Source: Phycisphaerales bacterium
GTDB taxonomy: Bacteria > Planctomycetota > Phycisphaerae > Phycisphaerales > UBA1924
Reading direction: 5' to 3'
NCBI GenBank assembly: GCA_905339235.1
Contig: CAJPFG010000020.1
Location: 1 to 61,623, forward strand
DNA length: 61,623 nt
How positions within the stretch are numbered: the first letter of the stretch is position 1; every line of letters starts with the position of its first letter. The notes below the pieces were generated by a model. It did not search any database. It saw nothing but the letters and a program-made list of their open reading frames with translations, and was not told where the DNA came from. The translations under genes and the position numbers were made by a program. Below, in pieces: positions 1 through 7,442 of the stretch.

Positions 1-619
1 CGCTGTTGTCGGGGCGCTCCCCGGTGTAGTCCACGAGATAGGGCGGGTCGGTGGCGACGAGCGCCGCCTTGGCGCCCTCCATGAGCCGGTCCACGTCGGC
101 GGCCTTCGTCGAGTCTCCGCAGAGCAGGCGGTGCTCGCCCAAGATCCACAGGTCGCCGGGCTTGGTCGTCGCCTCGTCGGGCGGCGCGGGCACGTCGTCG
201 GGGTCGGTGAGGCCGGGGTTGCCCAGCGGGGCCATGATCTCCGCGAGCCGGTCGTCGTCGAACCCCAGCAGCGTCATATCGAAGCCCGCGATCTGGAGTT
301 GAGACAGCTCGTCGGGGAGGAGTTCCATGTTCCACTCTGAGATCGAGGCGGTCTGATTATCCGCGATGCGGTACGCGCGGCATTGCTCGGGCGAGAGTTC
401 GGTAGCGACGTGCACGGGGACCTGAGTGAGCCCCAGCAGAAGCGCGGCCTTGAGGCGCGTGTGGCCAACGATGATCACGTATTCCTTGTCCGTGACGATG
501 GGCTGCCGCCACCCGTACGCCTGGATCGATCGCGCGACCGCCGGCACCGCCGCGTCGTTGCGGCGCGGGTTCTTGTCGTAGGGTTTCACGTCCTGCGTGG
601 CGCGCATCTCGATGAGCAT
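1..619 (-). CDS. ParB-like nuclease domain fused to DNA methyltransferase (3' part outside window)
   Basis: I see about 206 codons, cut by the left edge of the window. Residues 1 to about 95 match a ParB/Srx-like N-terminal domain: a start MLIEMRATQDVKPYDKNPR, then a VGHTRLKAA motif, then RIADNQT. A linker follows, then the start of an amino-methyltransferase with LWILGEHRLLCGDS and the catalytic TDPPY motif near residue 195. The DPPY form is typical of N6-adenine or N4-cytosine DNA methyltransferases. The ATG at 619 is preceded by GGAGG at good spacing. Such ParB-methyltransferase fusions are common in phages and integrative elements, which fits the disrupted comM nearby. The target-recognition and C-terminal parts cannot be seen, so specificity is unknown. 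Confidence 0.85.
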   Translation of the reverse strand, partial: MLIEMRATQDVKPYDKNPRRNDAAVPAVARSIQAYGWRQPIVTDKEYVIIVGHTRLKAALLLGLTQVPVHVATELSPEQCRAYRIADNQTASISEWNMELLPDELSQLQIAGFDMTLLGFDDDRLAEIMAPLGNPGLTDPDDVPAPPDEATTKPGDLWILGEHRLLCGDSTKAADVDRLMEGAKAALVATDPPYLVDYTGERPDNS

Positions 620-650
620 GGCCGAGTCCCTCCGGCGTGAGCGATGTGCT

Positions 651-666
651 TGTAGCACATGCTACA
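651..666. promoter_or_regulatory. Palindromic operator candidate upstream of the ParB-methyltransferase gene
   Basis: The sequence TGTAGCACATGCTACA is a perfect 7-bp inverted repeat around a 2-base spacer. It lies 32 bases upstream of the start codon at 619. Its size and position are those of a dimeric repressor site, for instance of a phage-type regulator, but no regulator gene is in view. Confidence 0.4.
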
Positions 667-758
667 TACGCCGGATGGAGATTCAAGGGTCCGCGCCTGT
701 CGCGGGCGATCTTCTCGGTGCCGTGGCACGGCCAGTCCATTCGGGGCACGGTTCATAT

Positions 759-1046
759 TCAAAGTCGTGTCGCGCCGTCAAGGGCGAGGCTGGTCACCTG
801 CGACAGGTCCCGTCCCTCGGCGATGCACGGCCCCGGCCGATCGGTGGGGACGGCGCGGTGCGCGTTGGGGTCGGGCCTGAACCACGGCACGTCCTTCGGC
901 CCCGCCTGAACGCGCCAGAACCCGAACTGGCGGCCGTGGCAGCGCGGGTCGGGAGGCTCGACCCACTCGGCCTCGACCCGCAGATGCTCTCGGGCCTCGG
1001 CGAGCCGGGCGGCGACGGCGGCGTTGACAAGGGCGGGCGGGGGCAT
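759..1046 (-). CDS. Small hypothetical protein, 95 aa, element-associated
   Basis: The protein begins MPPPALVNAAVAARLAEAR and ends TSLALDGATRL. It is rich in Ala, Pro and Arg, has no membrane segment, and has a Trp-containing centre (FGFWRV, VPWFRP). I do not recognise the family. It points the same way as the ParB-methyltransferase, 139 bases upstream of it, and probably belongs to the same foreign element. No clear Shine-Dalgarno sequence precedes the ATG at 1046. The same frame stays open upstream to 1493, so the true start is uncertain. Confidence 0.45.
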   Translation of the reverse strand: MPPPALVNAAVAARLAEAREHLRVEAEWVEPPDPRCHGRQFGFWRVQAGPKDVPWFRPDPNAHRAVPTDRPGPCIAEGRDLSQVTSLALDGATRL

Positions 1047-1442
1047 GGCGCAGGCTAGCCACGCCGGGGCGCACGACCCCAAAAACGAAAACCGCCGCGT
1101 TTCCGCGGCGGTGTCGCACCGGGCCGTTTCAGATCGGTCGGCCAAGGCTCTTGGGCTCCTCGGCTGGGACTCCTTCACGACGGAGGTGCAGTCGCAGTCT
1201 GTTGGGGTTCGAGTCCTGAACCAGGGTGAATCGCCCCACACGCCGCCCGCGCCAACGGCGATCCAGCCGTGGTTGACGACGTTCCAGGTTCCGACCCACT
1301 GGAAGTTCTGTGCGCCGGGCCACCCCCACCCCGCGGCCTCAAACTGGCTGACAACCGCACCGGTCACGGACAGACCCGCCGTCAATGCGACCAACGCCGG
1401 AAGACTCTGAAGACCGAGACTCATGACACTCGCGGCTTTCAT
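759..1442 (-). CDS. Possible small exported or membrane protein; 3' end unclear
   Basis: The ATG at 1442 has a strong GGAG ribosome site 7 bases upstream. The first 35 residues (MKAASVMSLGLQSLPALVAL and on) are hydrophobic, like a signal peptide or membrane anchor, followed by a Trp/Gly-rich segment (GWGWPG, VGTWNVVNHGWI). The frame has no stop until 759, so on paper it is fused to the 95-aa ORF annotated separately. A terminator at 1081-1112 lies inside that frame, so the real product probably ended before it, perhaps through a frameshift to the frame that stops at 1129. The translational start is well supported; the length is not. No family is recognised. Confidence 0.35.
   Translation of the reverse strand: MKAASVMSLGLQSLPALVALTAGLSVTGAVVSQFEAAGWGWPGAQNFQWVGTWNVVNHGWIAVGAGGVWGDSPWFRTRTPTDCDCTSVVKESQPRSPRALADRSETARCDTAAETRRFSFLGSCAPAWLACAMPPPALVNAAVAARLAEAREHLRVEAEWVEPPDPRCHGRQFGFWRVQAGPKDVPWFRPDPNAHRAVPTDRPGPCIAEGRDLSQVTSLALDGATRL
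1081..1112 (-). terminator. Rho-independent terminator, minus strand
   Basis: A perfect 9-bp stem (1091-1099 with 1104-1112) closes a 4-base loop. On the minus strand it is followed by a T-rich stretch (TTTCGTTTTT, the complement of 1081-1090). It would end transcripts arriving from the small ORF that starts at 1442, upstream of the gene at 759-1046. Confidence 0.65.
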
Positions 1443-1640
1443 CGACGTACTCCTCTGAATGCTCGGAGCCGGACGATCACGGGTTGCTGGCACGCGCCAT
1501 CACACCTCGGGAAGACGTCCCTCCGCCGTAGCGGACACCAAGGCCGGCCGCAGGCTGGCAAAATCTGGAAAAATCGTCTCGGTAGGCCAATCCAGCCGCT
1601 ACCGCCAGGCCGCACAGGCACTTACGCCCCGACCGTTACC

Positions 1641-1680
1641 GCCACTTGGCCACAACCGCAGAGGATTGTGGCCATGTGGC
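1641..1680. repeat. Long inverted repeat next to the comM break
   Basis: Arms 1641-1655 (GCCACTTGGCCACAA) and 1666-1680 (TTGTGGCCATGTGGC) pair at 14 of 15 positions around a 10-base loop. There is no T-tract on either side, so it is not a standard terminator. It sits about 50 bases from where comM similarity ends. It could be an element end, a recombinase site or an RNA hairpin; the sequence alone does not decide. Confidence 0.6.
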
Positions 1681-1727
1681 AGGCACGGTGGTCGTCGTCC
1701 GTCTCCGACAGTTGGCCCGAATCTAAA

Positions 1728-2459
1728 CAGATTGTGATTCCCCGCCGCGGCGATCGTGATCGCCCGCTTCACGCCCTCCTGCCCGCGAACTTCCGCGAAG
1801 TCGATCGGCGCCGCCGCCGTTCGCAGCAAGGTCAGAACATCCGGCGCTTCCCAAGGCGGAGTTTCGAGGTTGCCCGTCAGGATTCCCACGGCCTCCGCAA
1901 GAGTCCGCACGCCGTACACGTCGATGCCACCGACGACGGAGGCCTCGGCCGCGTTGTCCGCGGGGACCATCACGCCCTTCGCCCCGCGCGCTTTGGCCAT
2001 CGCCGTCAGCGCCAGCGCCCCGCGAATCGGCCGCACGCGCCCGTCCAGCGCCAACTCCCCCGCGATCACCAGGCCGCGGTAATCCAGCCCCTCTCCATCT
2101 TCTTCATTTGCGATTTGCGATTTGCCATTTGCCATTTGCCGGGCCGGCTGCCGCCCGACAACCCCCTGCACCGCCAGCAACCCCACCGCGATCGCCAGGT
2201 CGTATACCGACCCTTCCTTGCGAACATCCGCCGGCGCCATGTTGATCACGACCTTGCCGCTGGGGAAGTACCAGCCGCTGTTCGCGAGGGCCGAGCGGAC
2301 TCGCTCCTGTGCCTCCCTGACGCCCGCATCGGGCAGGCCGACGAGAAAGACGCTGCGTCCGCCTTCGGGGACCATGTAGTTGGGGTCGTGATCGAGTTCG
2401 ATCTCGCACGGAAGTGCGTCGATCCCTTGCAGGAGGTATGACTGGACCCGGGCGAGCAT
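1728..2459 (-). pseudogene. comM: comM/yifB Mg-chelatase-like ATPase, N-terminal part only
   Basis: ComM is a hexameric branch-migration helicase that helps integrate DNA taken up by natural transformation. The ORF starts MLARVQSYLLQGIDALPCEI and follows the family through VFLVGLPDAGVREAQERVRS, INMAPADVRKEGSVYDLAIA, ELALDGRVRPIRG and a final FAEVRGQEGVKRAITIAAAG. Similarity stops after the following NHNL at about codon 244, exactly where the Walker A loop should begin. The frame then runs on through unrelated residues to a stop at 1599. Intact ComM is about 500 residues, so the whole ATPase and lid region is absent from this window. The reading frame also carries a heptamer repeat (2106-2140). 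It is divergent from ftsK. Confidence 0.85.
2106..2140. repeat. Tandem heptanucleotide repeat inside comM
   Basis: Five head-to-tail units are present: ATTTGCG twice, then ATTTGCC three times. On the comM strand this encodes a segment reading MANGKSQIAN, which is not part of the conserved ComM fold and sits between the conserved DLAIAVGLLAVQG and ELALDG blocks. It looks like an inserted simple repeat that kept the frame. Confidence 0.85.
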
Positions 2460-2573
2460 GGGGCAACAGCATACCAACCTTTTGCCAACCGCAATCGCCA
2501 AATCCGAGGTTCTCGGGCGTCGCCCGCGCAAGTTTCCACCGCCACCCGGTCAGAGGCCGATAAGCGATGCGCC

Positions 2574-5411
2574 ATGGCAGAAACCAAGCGCTCAACACCT
2601 TCCCGTAAATCCGGGATGTCGGTCGTCAAGATCTTCACGCTGCTCGTCCTCCTGGGCGCGTGGGCGTTCGTGATGGGCAGCCTGATCGGCTACCACCCCG
2701 CCGACCCCCCCGGCCACGTGATCTGGCCGGCCAACCAGCCGATCTCCAACTGGTGCGGGCCCATGGGGGCCACCATGGCCTACACCTTCTTCAAGGTGCT
2801 GGGCTTCGGCGCGTGGGTGCTGTCGGCGCTGCTGGGGCTGGGCATCTTCTGGGCCGCGGCGGGGCAGGCGGTGCACCAGGTCTTCCTGCGGCTGGTCGGG
2901 CTGGTCATGTTGGCCTGCGCGATCTCGGGAATCCAGGCATTGACGTTTCCCTCTTCGGGGTCGATGCCCGGGCTGGCGGGCGGGTTGGTGGGGACGGTCG
3001 AAGCGGGTGAACTGACGCAGCGGCTGGGATCGCTGGGCGCCGGGATCGTTCTACTAGTCATGGCGCTGATCGGCGCGGTTGTGGCTATGGACGAGTGGGT
3101 GCTGGCGCTCGCGTCCTGGTCGTGGGAGTTCACGCGCGAGCGCGGGATGCCCGCGGCCCGCGTGGTCGGTGTGGCCGCGGGCGGCGCGGCGCTCTCGGCG
3201 GGCGGGGCCGCGGCCAAGGCCGGCGGCGGCGCGGCTTCAAGACTCTGGGCGCGAATTCTCGGCAAGCGCGAGCCGATTCCGGTCCGCATCAACGACATCG
3301 ACGACGACCAACCCACCATCCGCGGACGCAAGCCCGCCGCCAAGGACCCGGAAGTATCGCCCCAGGCGCTGGGGATCGCCGATCCCGACCAGGACGCCGC
3401 GGCGGAGGAGGCGCAGATCGAGGTCAAGCCGCGCCGCAAGCGCAAGTCCGACGAGGCGGAGATCGCGCCCGACGCGGACGACGAAGGCCCCGCGCCCGAG
3501 GACGAAGCGGACCTGCCGGGGGCCCCGCAGGTGTATTCGGAAGAGGCGCTACGCGAGAAGATCGCGAGGCTGCCGGTGGTGTTCGGCCAGAAGGACAAGC
3601 AACTCGCCACCGACGAGGACCTCGTCGAACTCCGCGGCGGCGCGGCCGCCGAGCCCGAGCAGCCCGTCAAGGAGTACAAGTTCCCGGGCATGGACATGCT
3701 CGAGAACCCCGAGGAGAACTTCAACGCCCGCCTCGAGGAGTACGTCCGCGAGCAGGCCGCGGCCCTCGAATCCGCCCTCCGCCAGTACCGCATCGACGGC
3801 GAGGTGGTCGGCATCGAGTCCGGGCCCGTCATCACCCTCTTCGACGTCCGCCTCGCGCCCGGCACCAAGGTCGCCGCCCTCTCCGCCGTCTCCAGCGACA
3901 TCGCCCGCGCCTTGAAGGCCGTGAACATCCGCATCGTCGCCAACCAGGTCGGCAAGGACACCGTCGGCATCGAGGTACCCAACACCACCAAGGAGAAGGT
4001 CCGCCTCAAGGAACTGATGAGCAAGACCGAGAAGTTCGCCTCGATGCGCCTGCCCATGTTCCTGGGCAAGGACGCCAGCGGCGAACCCCTCATCGAAGAC
4101 CTCACCAAGATGCCCCACATGCTCATCGCCGGCACCACCGGCTCCGGCAAGAGCGTGTGCATGAACACCATCATCATGGGCTTCCTTTACACGCGCAAGC
4201 CCAGCGAACTCAAGATGGTCCTCGTCGATCCCAAGATGGTCGAGATGTCCCAGTTCAAGGACATCCCGCACCTCATGTGCCCCGTGGTGACGGAGATGAG
4301 CAAGGCCGCGGCCATCCTCGAGTGGGCCACCACCAAGATGGACGAGCGGTACGAACTCCTCGCCGAAGCCGGCTGCCGCGACATCTGGGCGTACAACGAA
4401 CTGGGCTGGGATGAACTGAAGGAGCGGATGCAGCCGCACTCACCGGAGGAAGAGGCTCGCATCCCGCGGAAACTCCCGTACATGGTGTTCATCATCGACG
4501 AACTCGCCGACCTGATGATGACCAACAAGGAGGTCGAGGGGCACATCATCCGCATCGCCCAGAAGGCCCGCGCCGTGGGCATCCACCTGATCCTCGCGAC
4601 CCAGCGCCCGCAGGCCAACGTCGTCACCGGCCTCATCAAGAGCAACATGCCCTGCCGCATCGGCTTCAAGGTCTCCAGCGGCATGGACAGCCGCATCGTG
4701 CTCGACCAGAAGGGCGCCGAACTGCTGCTCGGCCACGGCGACATGCTCTTCCTCTCCCCGCGTTCCTCCAAGCTCTCGCGCGCCCAGGGCACGCTGGTGG
4801 ACGACCAGGAAATCCGGCGCGTCGTCCGCTTCATGCGCGACGTCGCCGGCCCGTCCTTCGAGCGGACCCTGCTGCAACTCCGCTCGGGCGCGCCGGGCGA
4901 AGGCAGCGGCCTGGCCAACCTCTCCGACGAAGAGCGCCTGCTCCAGAGCAAGAACAACTCCTCCGCCAGCCTCGCCGCGGCCCAGGAAGATCCGCTCTTC
5001 CCCCGCGCGGTGGAAATCGTCCTCGAAACCAAGCGCGGGAGCGTCTCGCTCCTCCAGCGCCGCCTCGCCATCGGCTACACCCGCGCCAGCCGCCTGATCG
5101 ACCTCATGGGCATCGCCGGCATCATCTCCGACCACAAGGGCTCGGTCGCGCGCGATGTGCTCATCACCCTCGACGACTGGACCCGCATGAAGGCCCTCGC
5201 CGGCGAAGAGGCCAAGGCCAAGGGCATCAAGAGCGTGCTCAACGGCGACGCCTCCCCCGAGGCCCTCTTTCCCACCCCCCCCACCGCCACCGAAGAACCC
5301 CCCTTCGACTCGCCACACGACAAAGGCACCATGCCGCCATCCCTGTCCACCCAGGACGACCGCTTCGACGACGCCTTCCAGGATGACGAGAACGACGAAG
5401 TCACCCGCTGA
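2574..5411 (+). CDS. ftsK: DNA translocase FtsK
   Basis: FtsK is a septum-anchored hexameric motor that pumps chromosomal DNA and activates XerCD dimer resolution at division. The 945-residue protein has four likely membrane helices in residues 17-170, an acidic/basic linker (about 210-370), then the motor. Walker A (GTTGSGKS) lies near residue 520 and Walker B (FIIDELADLMM) near 638. A C-terminal winged-helix gamma domain follows (EVDPLFPRAVEIV-like region, then TRASRLIDLMGIAGI), for KOPS recognition. An extra acidic tail of about 70 residues extends past gamma. Length and order are typical of the family. It starts 115 bases from the divergent comM start and appears intact. Confidence 0.95.
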   Translation: MAETKRSTPSRKSGMSVVKIFTLLVLLGAWAFVMGSLIGYHPADPPGHVIWPANQPISNWCGPMGATMAYTFFKVLGFGAWVLSALLGLGIFWAAAGQAVHQVFLRLVGLVMLACAISGIQALTFPSSGSMPGLAGGLVGTVEAGELTQRLGSLGAGIVLLVMALIGAVVAMDEWVLALASWSWEFTRERGMPAARVVGVAAGGAALSAGGAAAKAGGGAASRLWARILGKREPIPVRINDIDDDQPTIRGRKPAAKDPEVSPQALGIADPDQDAAAEEAQIEVKPRRKRKSDEAEIAPDADDEGPAPEDEADLPGAPQVYSEEALREKIARLPVVFGQKDKQLATDEDLVELRGGAAAEPEQPVKEYKFPGMDMLENPEENFNARLEEYVREQAAALESALRQYRIDGEVVGIESGPVITLFDVRLAPGTKVAALSAVSSDIARALKAVNIRIVANQVGKDTVGIEVPNTTKEKVRLKELMSKTEKFASMRLPMFLGKDASGEPLIEDLTKMPHMLIAGTTGSGKSVCMNTIIMGFLYTRKPSELKMVLVDPKMVEMSQFKDIPHLMCPVVTEMSKAAAILEWATTKMDERYELLAEAGCRDIWAYNELGWDELKERMQPHSPEEEARIPRKLPYMVFIIDELADLMMTNKEVEGHIIRIAQKARAVGIHLILATQRPQANVVTGLIKSNMPCRIGFKVSSGMDSRIVLDQKGAELLLGHGDMLFLSPRSSKLSRAQGTLVDDQEIRRVVRFMRDVAGPSFERTLLQLRSGAPGEGSGLANLSDEERLLQSKNNSSASLAAAQEDPLFPRAVEIVLETKRGSVSLLQRRLAIGYTRASRLIDLMGIAGIISDHKGSVARDVLITLDDWTRMKALAGEEAKAKGIKSVLNGDASPEALFPTPPTATEEPPFDSPHDKGTMPPSLSTQDDRFDDAFQDDENDEVTR

Positions 5412-5418
5412 CCCCCAC

Positions 5419-5444
5419 CCTCCCCCGCGCCTTCGCGGGGGAGG
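5419..5444. repeat. GC-rich perfect hairpin after ftsK
   Basis: An 11-bp perfect stem (CCTCCCCCGCG with CGCGGGGGAGG) closes a CCTT loop. It lies 8 bases after the ftsK stop. No T-run follows. The flanks repeat the same C-rich and G-rich words (a further GGCGGAGGGGG at about 5461-5471), as in REP-type palindromic repeats. It may also help end ftsK transcription. Confidence 0.55.
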
Positions 5445-5550
5445 TGCCCGAGTCCGCGAGGGCGGAGGGGGTACGCCCGCCTCGAATCCCCCTTCAGTTT
5501 CACCTTGTGCCAATCGCCCAAGCCCGTATGCTCTCCGCAAGGAGATCACC

Positions 5551-6759
5551 ATGTCGATGCGTTCTCGCGGCGTGCTCGCGGCCACCGTCACGGCAGCCTT
5601 CGCCCCCCTCGCCCTGGCCCAGTGGACCGTTGTCAACCTCCATCCCGCCGCCGCCACCCGCTCCAGGGCCCAGGCCGTCCAGGACGGCGCACAGGCCGGA
5701 TACTCGTTCTTCTCGAACCGCGAACGCGCCGTGGTCTGGTCGGGCACCAGCGGGTCGGTCGTTGATCTGCACCCCGCCGCCGCGTCCTACTCGCGCATCT
5801 ACGGCTACGCCGGCGGCGACGGCGCGGGCGTCGCGAGATTGAGCCTCGACCACGCCGCGGCCTGGCTCGGACCCGCCCACACCTTCGTCGATCTCCACCC
5901 CGCCGTCGCCTTCTCCTCCGTGGGCTACGGCACCGACGGCGTGCAGCAGGTCGGCATCGCCTACCTCGGCATCCCGCCGGGCGGGCAGTACCACGCCAGC
6001 CTCTGGACCGACACCGCCGACTCGTGGGTCAGCCTCAACCCCGGCACCGTCGCCTCCTTCGCCTACGCCGTCCAAGGCGGCCAGCAGGTCGGCTACACCG
6101 ACATGGGCGCCTTTGTGCAGCACGCCGCGCTCTGGTCCGGCGATGCGGGCACGTGGGTAGACCTGCACCCCTCGACATCGGCCTACTCCATCGCCTTCGC
6201 TGTGCACAACGGGTACCAGGCGGGCATCGCCGAAGTCGCCGGCGCCGACCACGCCGCGCTCTGGAACGGCACGGCCGGCTCCTGGGCGGACCTCCACCCG
6301 CCGGGCGCGGCCGCATCGGAAGCCAGCGGGGTGTGGAACGGCGTGCAAGTCGGCAGCGCGATGATCGGTACCACACAGCACGCCAGCGTGTGGTTCTCCT
6401 CCGCGGGCTCGTGGGTCGACCTCTCGACGGCGCTGACCGGCTCGTGGGGCGATACCGAGGCCGAGAGCGTGTGGGTGGATGGCGGCACGGTCTACATCGC
6501 GGGCTGGGGCCGCAACCTGACGGCAAGCCGTGACGAAGCACTCCTATGGAGCGGCCCATTGCCCGGCCCCGCGTGCGACCCCGACGTCAACTGCGACGGC
6601 TCGGTGAACGGGTTTGACATCGAGGCCATGGAACAGGCCGTGAACGGGGACTTCTCGAACTTCTGCCAGCCGGATGCGGACTTCAACCACGACGGCGCGG
6701 TGAACGGGTTTGATGTGGAGGCGGTGGAGCAAGGGGTGAACGGCGCGCCGTGCCCGTGA
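5551..6759 (+). CDS. Secreted repeat protein with C-terminal dockerin-like EF-hand pair
   Basis: 402 residues. AAGGAG at 5539-5544 fixes the ATG at 5551. Residues 1-24 form a signal peptide ending ALAQ. The body is six to seven units of about 47 residues, each opening with a variant of WVDLHPAAASYS and continuing with a G-x-QVG and a HAALW element. This pattern suggests a beta-propeller-like fold. The C-terminus has two calcium-loop motifs, VNCDGSVNGFD and FNHDGAVNGFD, each followed by a helix (EAMEQAVNG, EAVEQGVNG). This is the dockerin-like tail known from many Phycisphaerae exported proteins, where its partner is not established. Probable location is outside the cell or envelope. Binding target unknown. 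Confidence 0.85.
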   Translation: MSMRSRGVLAATVTAAFAPLALAQWTVVNLHPAAATRSRAQAVQDGAQAGYSFFSNRERAVVWSGTSGSVVDLHPAAASYSRIYGYAGGDGAGVARLSLDHAAAWLGPAHTFVDLHPAVAFSSVGYGTDGVQQVGIAYLGIPPGGQYHASLWTDTADSWVSLNPGTVASFAYAVQGGQQVGYTDMGAFVQHAALWSGDAGTWVDLHPSTSAYSIAFAVHNGYQAGIAEVAGADHAALWNGTAGSWADLHPPGAAASEASGVWNGVQVGSAMIGTTQHASVWFSSAGSWVDLSTALTGSWGDTEAESVWVDGGTVYIAGWGRNLTASRDEALLWSGPLPGPACDPDVNCDGSVNGFDIEAMEQAVNGDFSNFCQPDADFNHDGAVNGFDVEAVEQGVNGAPCP

Positions 6760-6793
6760 GGGAGGTATCGAATCGCGACGTTGATCGCGAGAC

Positions 6794-7267
6794 TCAGCAG
6801 AGGGTCAGGAAGAAGGAGTCCTGACCACCGTCCAAGTCTCCGTCGAGTCCCTGATCCTCCGCCATCGCGGCATTGAATGCAAAGAGGCGGGCCCGAGCAT
6901 GGCAATCCTCGGGAAGTCGTACCACCACGTAGTTGGAAGTCTGGTGTTCATCGCCAAGACCTACTTCAATCTCGACCGCGAGCACGGCTGCGGCTCCCAA
7001 GGTGTACAGGTGGTTGACGAACTCGATGGAGAGCCCGGGGCTCATTTCGCCGAGGTTTCGTTCGGAGGATTCGGACGATGCACGGAGCCATTCACCGGCT
7101 TCGGCGGTGCACCCCTTCAGGCGCTCTTGAATGAACTTTCGGGCCTCATCCGCTGCGGCGGGGTCCGCGGCTTGGGCCTGGCAAGGCTCCGCTTTCATGG
7201 CCCGGGCGACCATCTTGGCGAGCGATTGCCGTTGTGAGTCCTCAAGATTGTCGCTGTCGTGTGACAT
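6794..7267 (-). CDS. Hypothetical protein, 157 aa
   Basis: Soluble, acidic, no signal peptide. The N-terminal half is helical (SQRQSLAKMVARAMKAE, KFIQERLKG). The C-terminal half has a strand-rich segment (AAAVLAVEIEVG, NYVVVRLPED). I do not recognise the family. It lies convergent with the dockerin-type gene (34 bases between stops) and divergent from the secreted protein at 7443, so it is probably a single-gene unit. Confidence 0.55.
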   Translation of the reverse strand: MSHDSDNLEDSQRQSLAKMVARAMKAEPCQAQAADPAAADEARKFIQERLKGCTAEAGEWLRASSESSERNLGEMSPGLSIEFVNHLYTLGAAAVLAVEIEVGLGDEHQTSNYVVVRLPEDCHARARLFAFNAAMAEDQGLDGDLDGGQDSFFLTLC

Positions 7268-7442
7268 CTCGCAACGCTACGCCCTGATGCCGGTGCAAGC
7301 CCGGCGCCCTGATGGGCATCGGGAGGTACGGGTCCTGACCCGTATACTGGCCGCGCGAAACGCCGGGAGGGGTTTGTACGAACAATCAAGAACGGCCGGG
7401 CCGCCCGCTCGCGGCCTACCTCCGCCACTCGAAAGGAACTGC

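Noticed and set aside
1150..1230. tRNA-like T-loop sequence GGTTCGAGTCC
   Set aside because: No matching acceptor stem or D arm can be built around it; the T stem has a mismatch.
2780..4177. Long minus-strand frame inside ftsK
   Set aside because: Shadow of ftsK in GC-rich sequence; Ser/Arg-rich translation with no domain.
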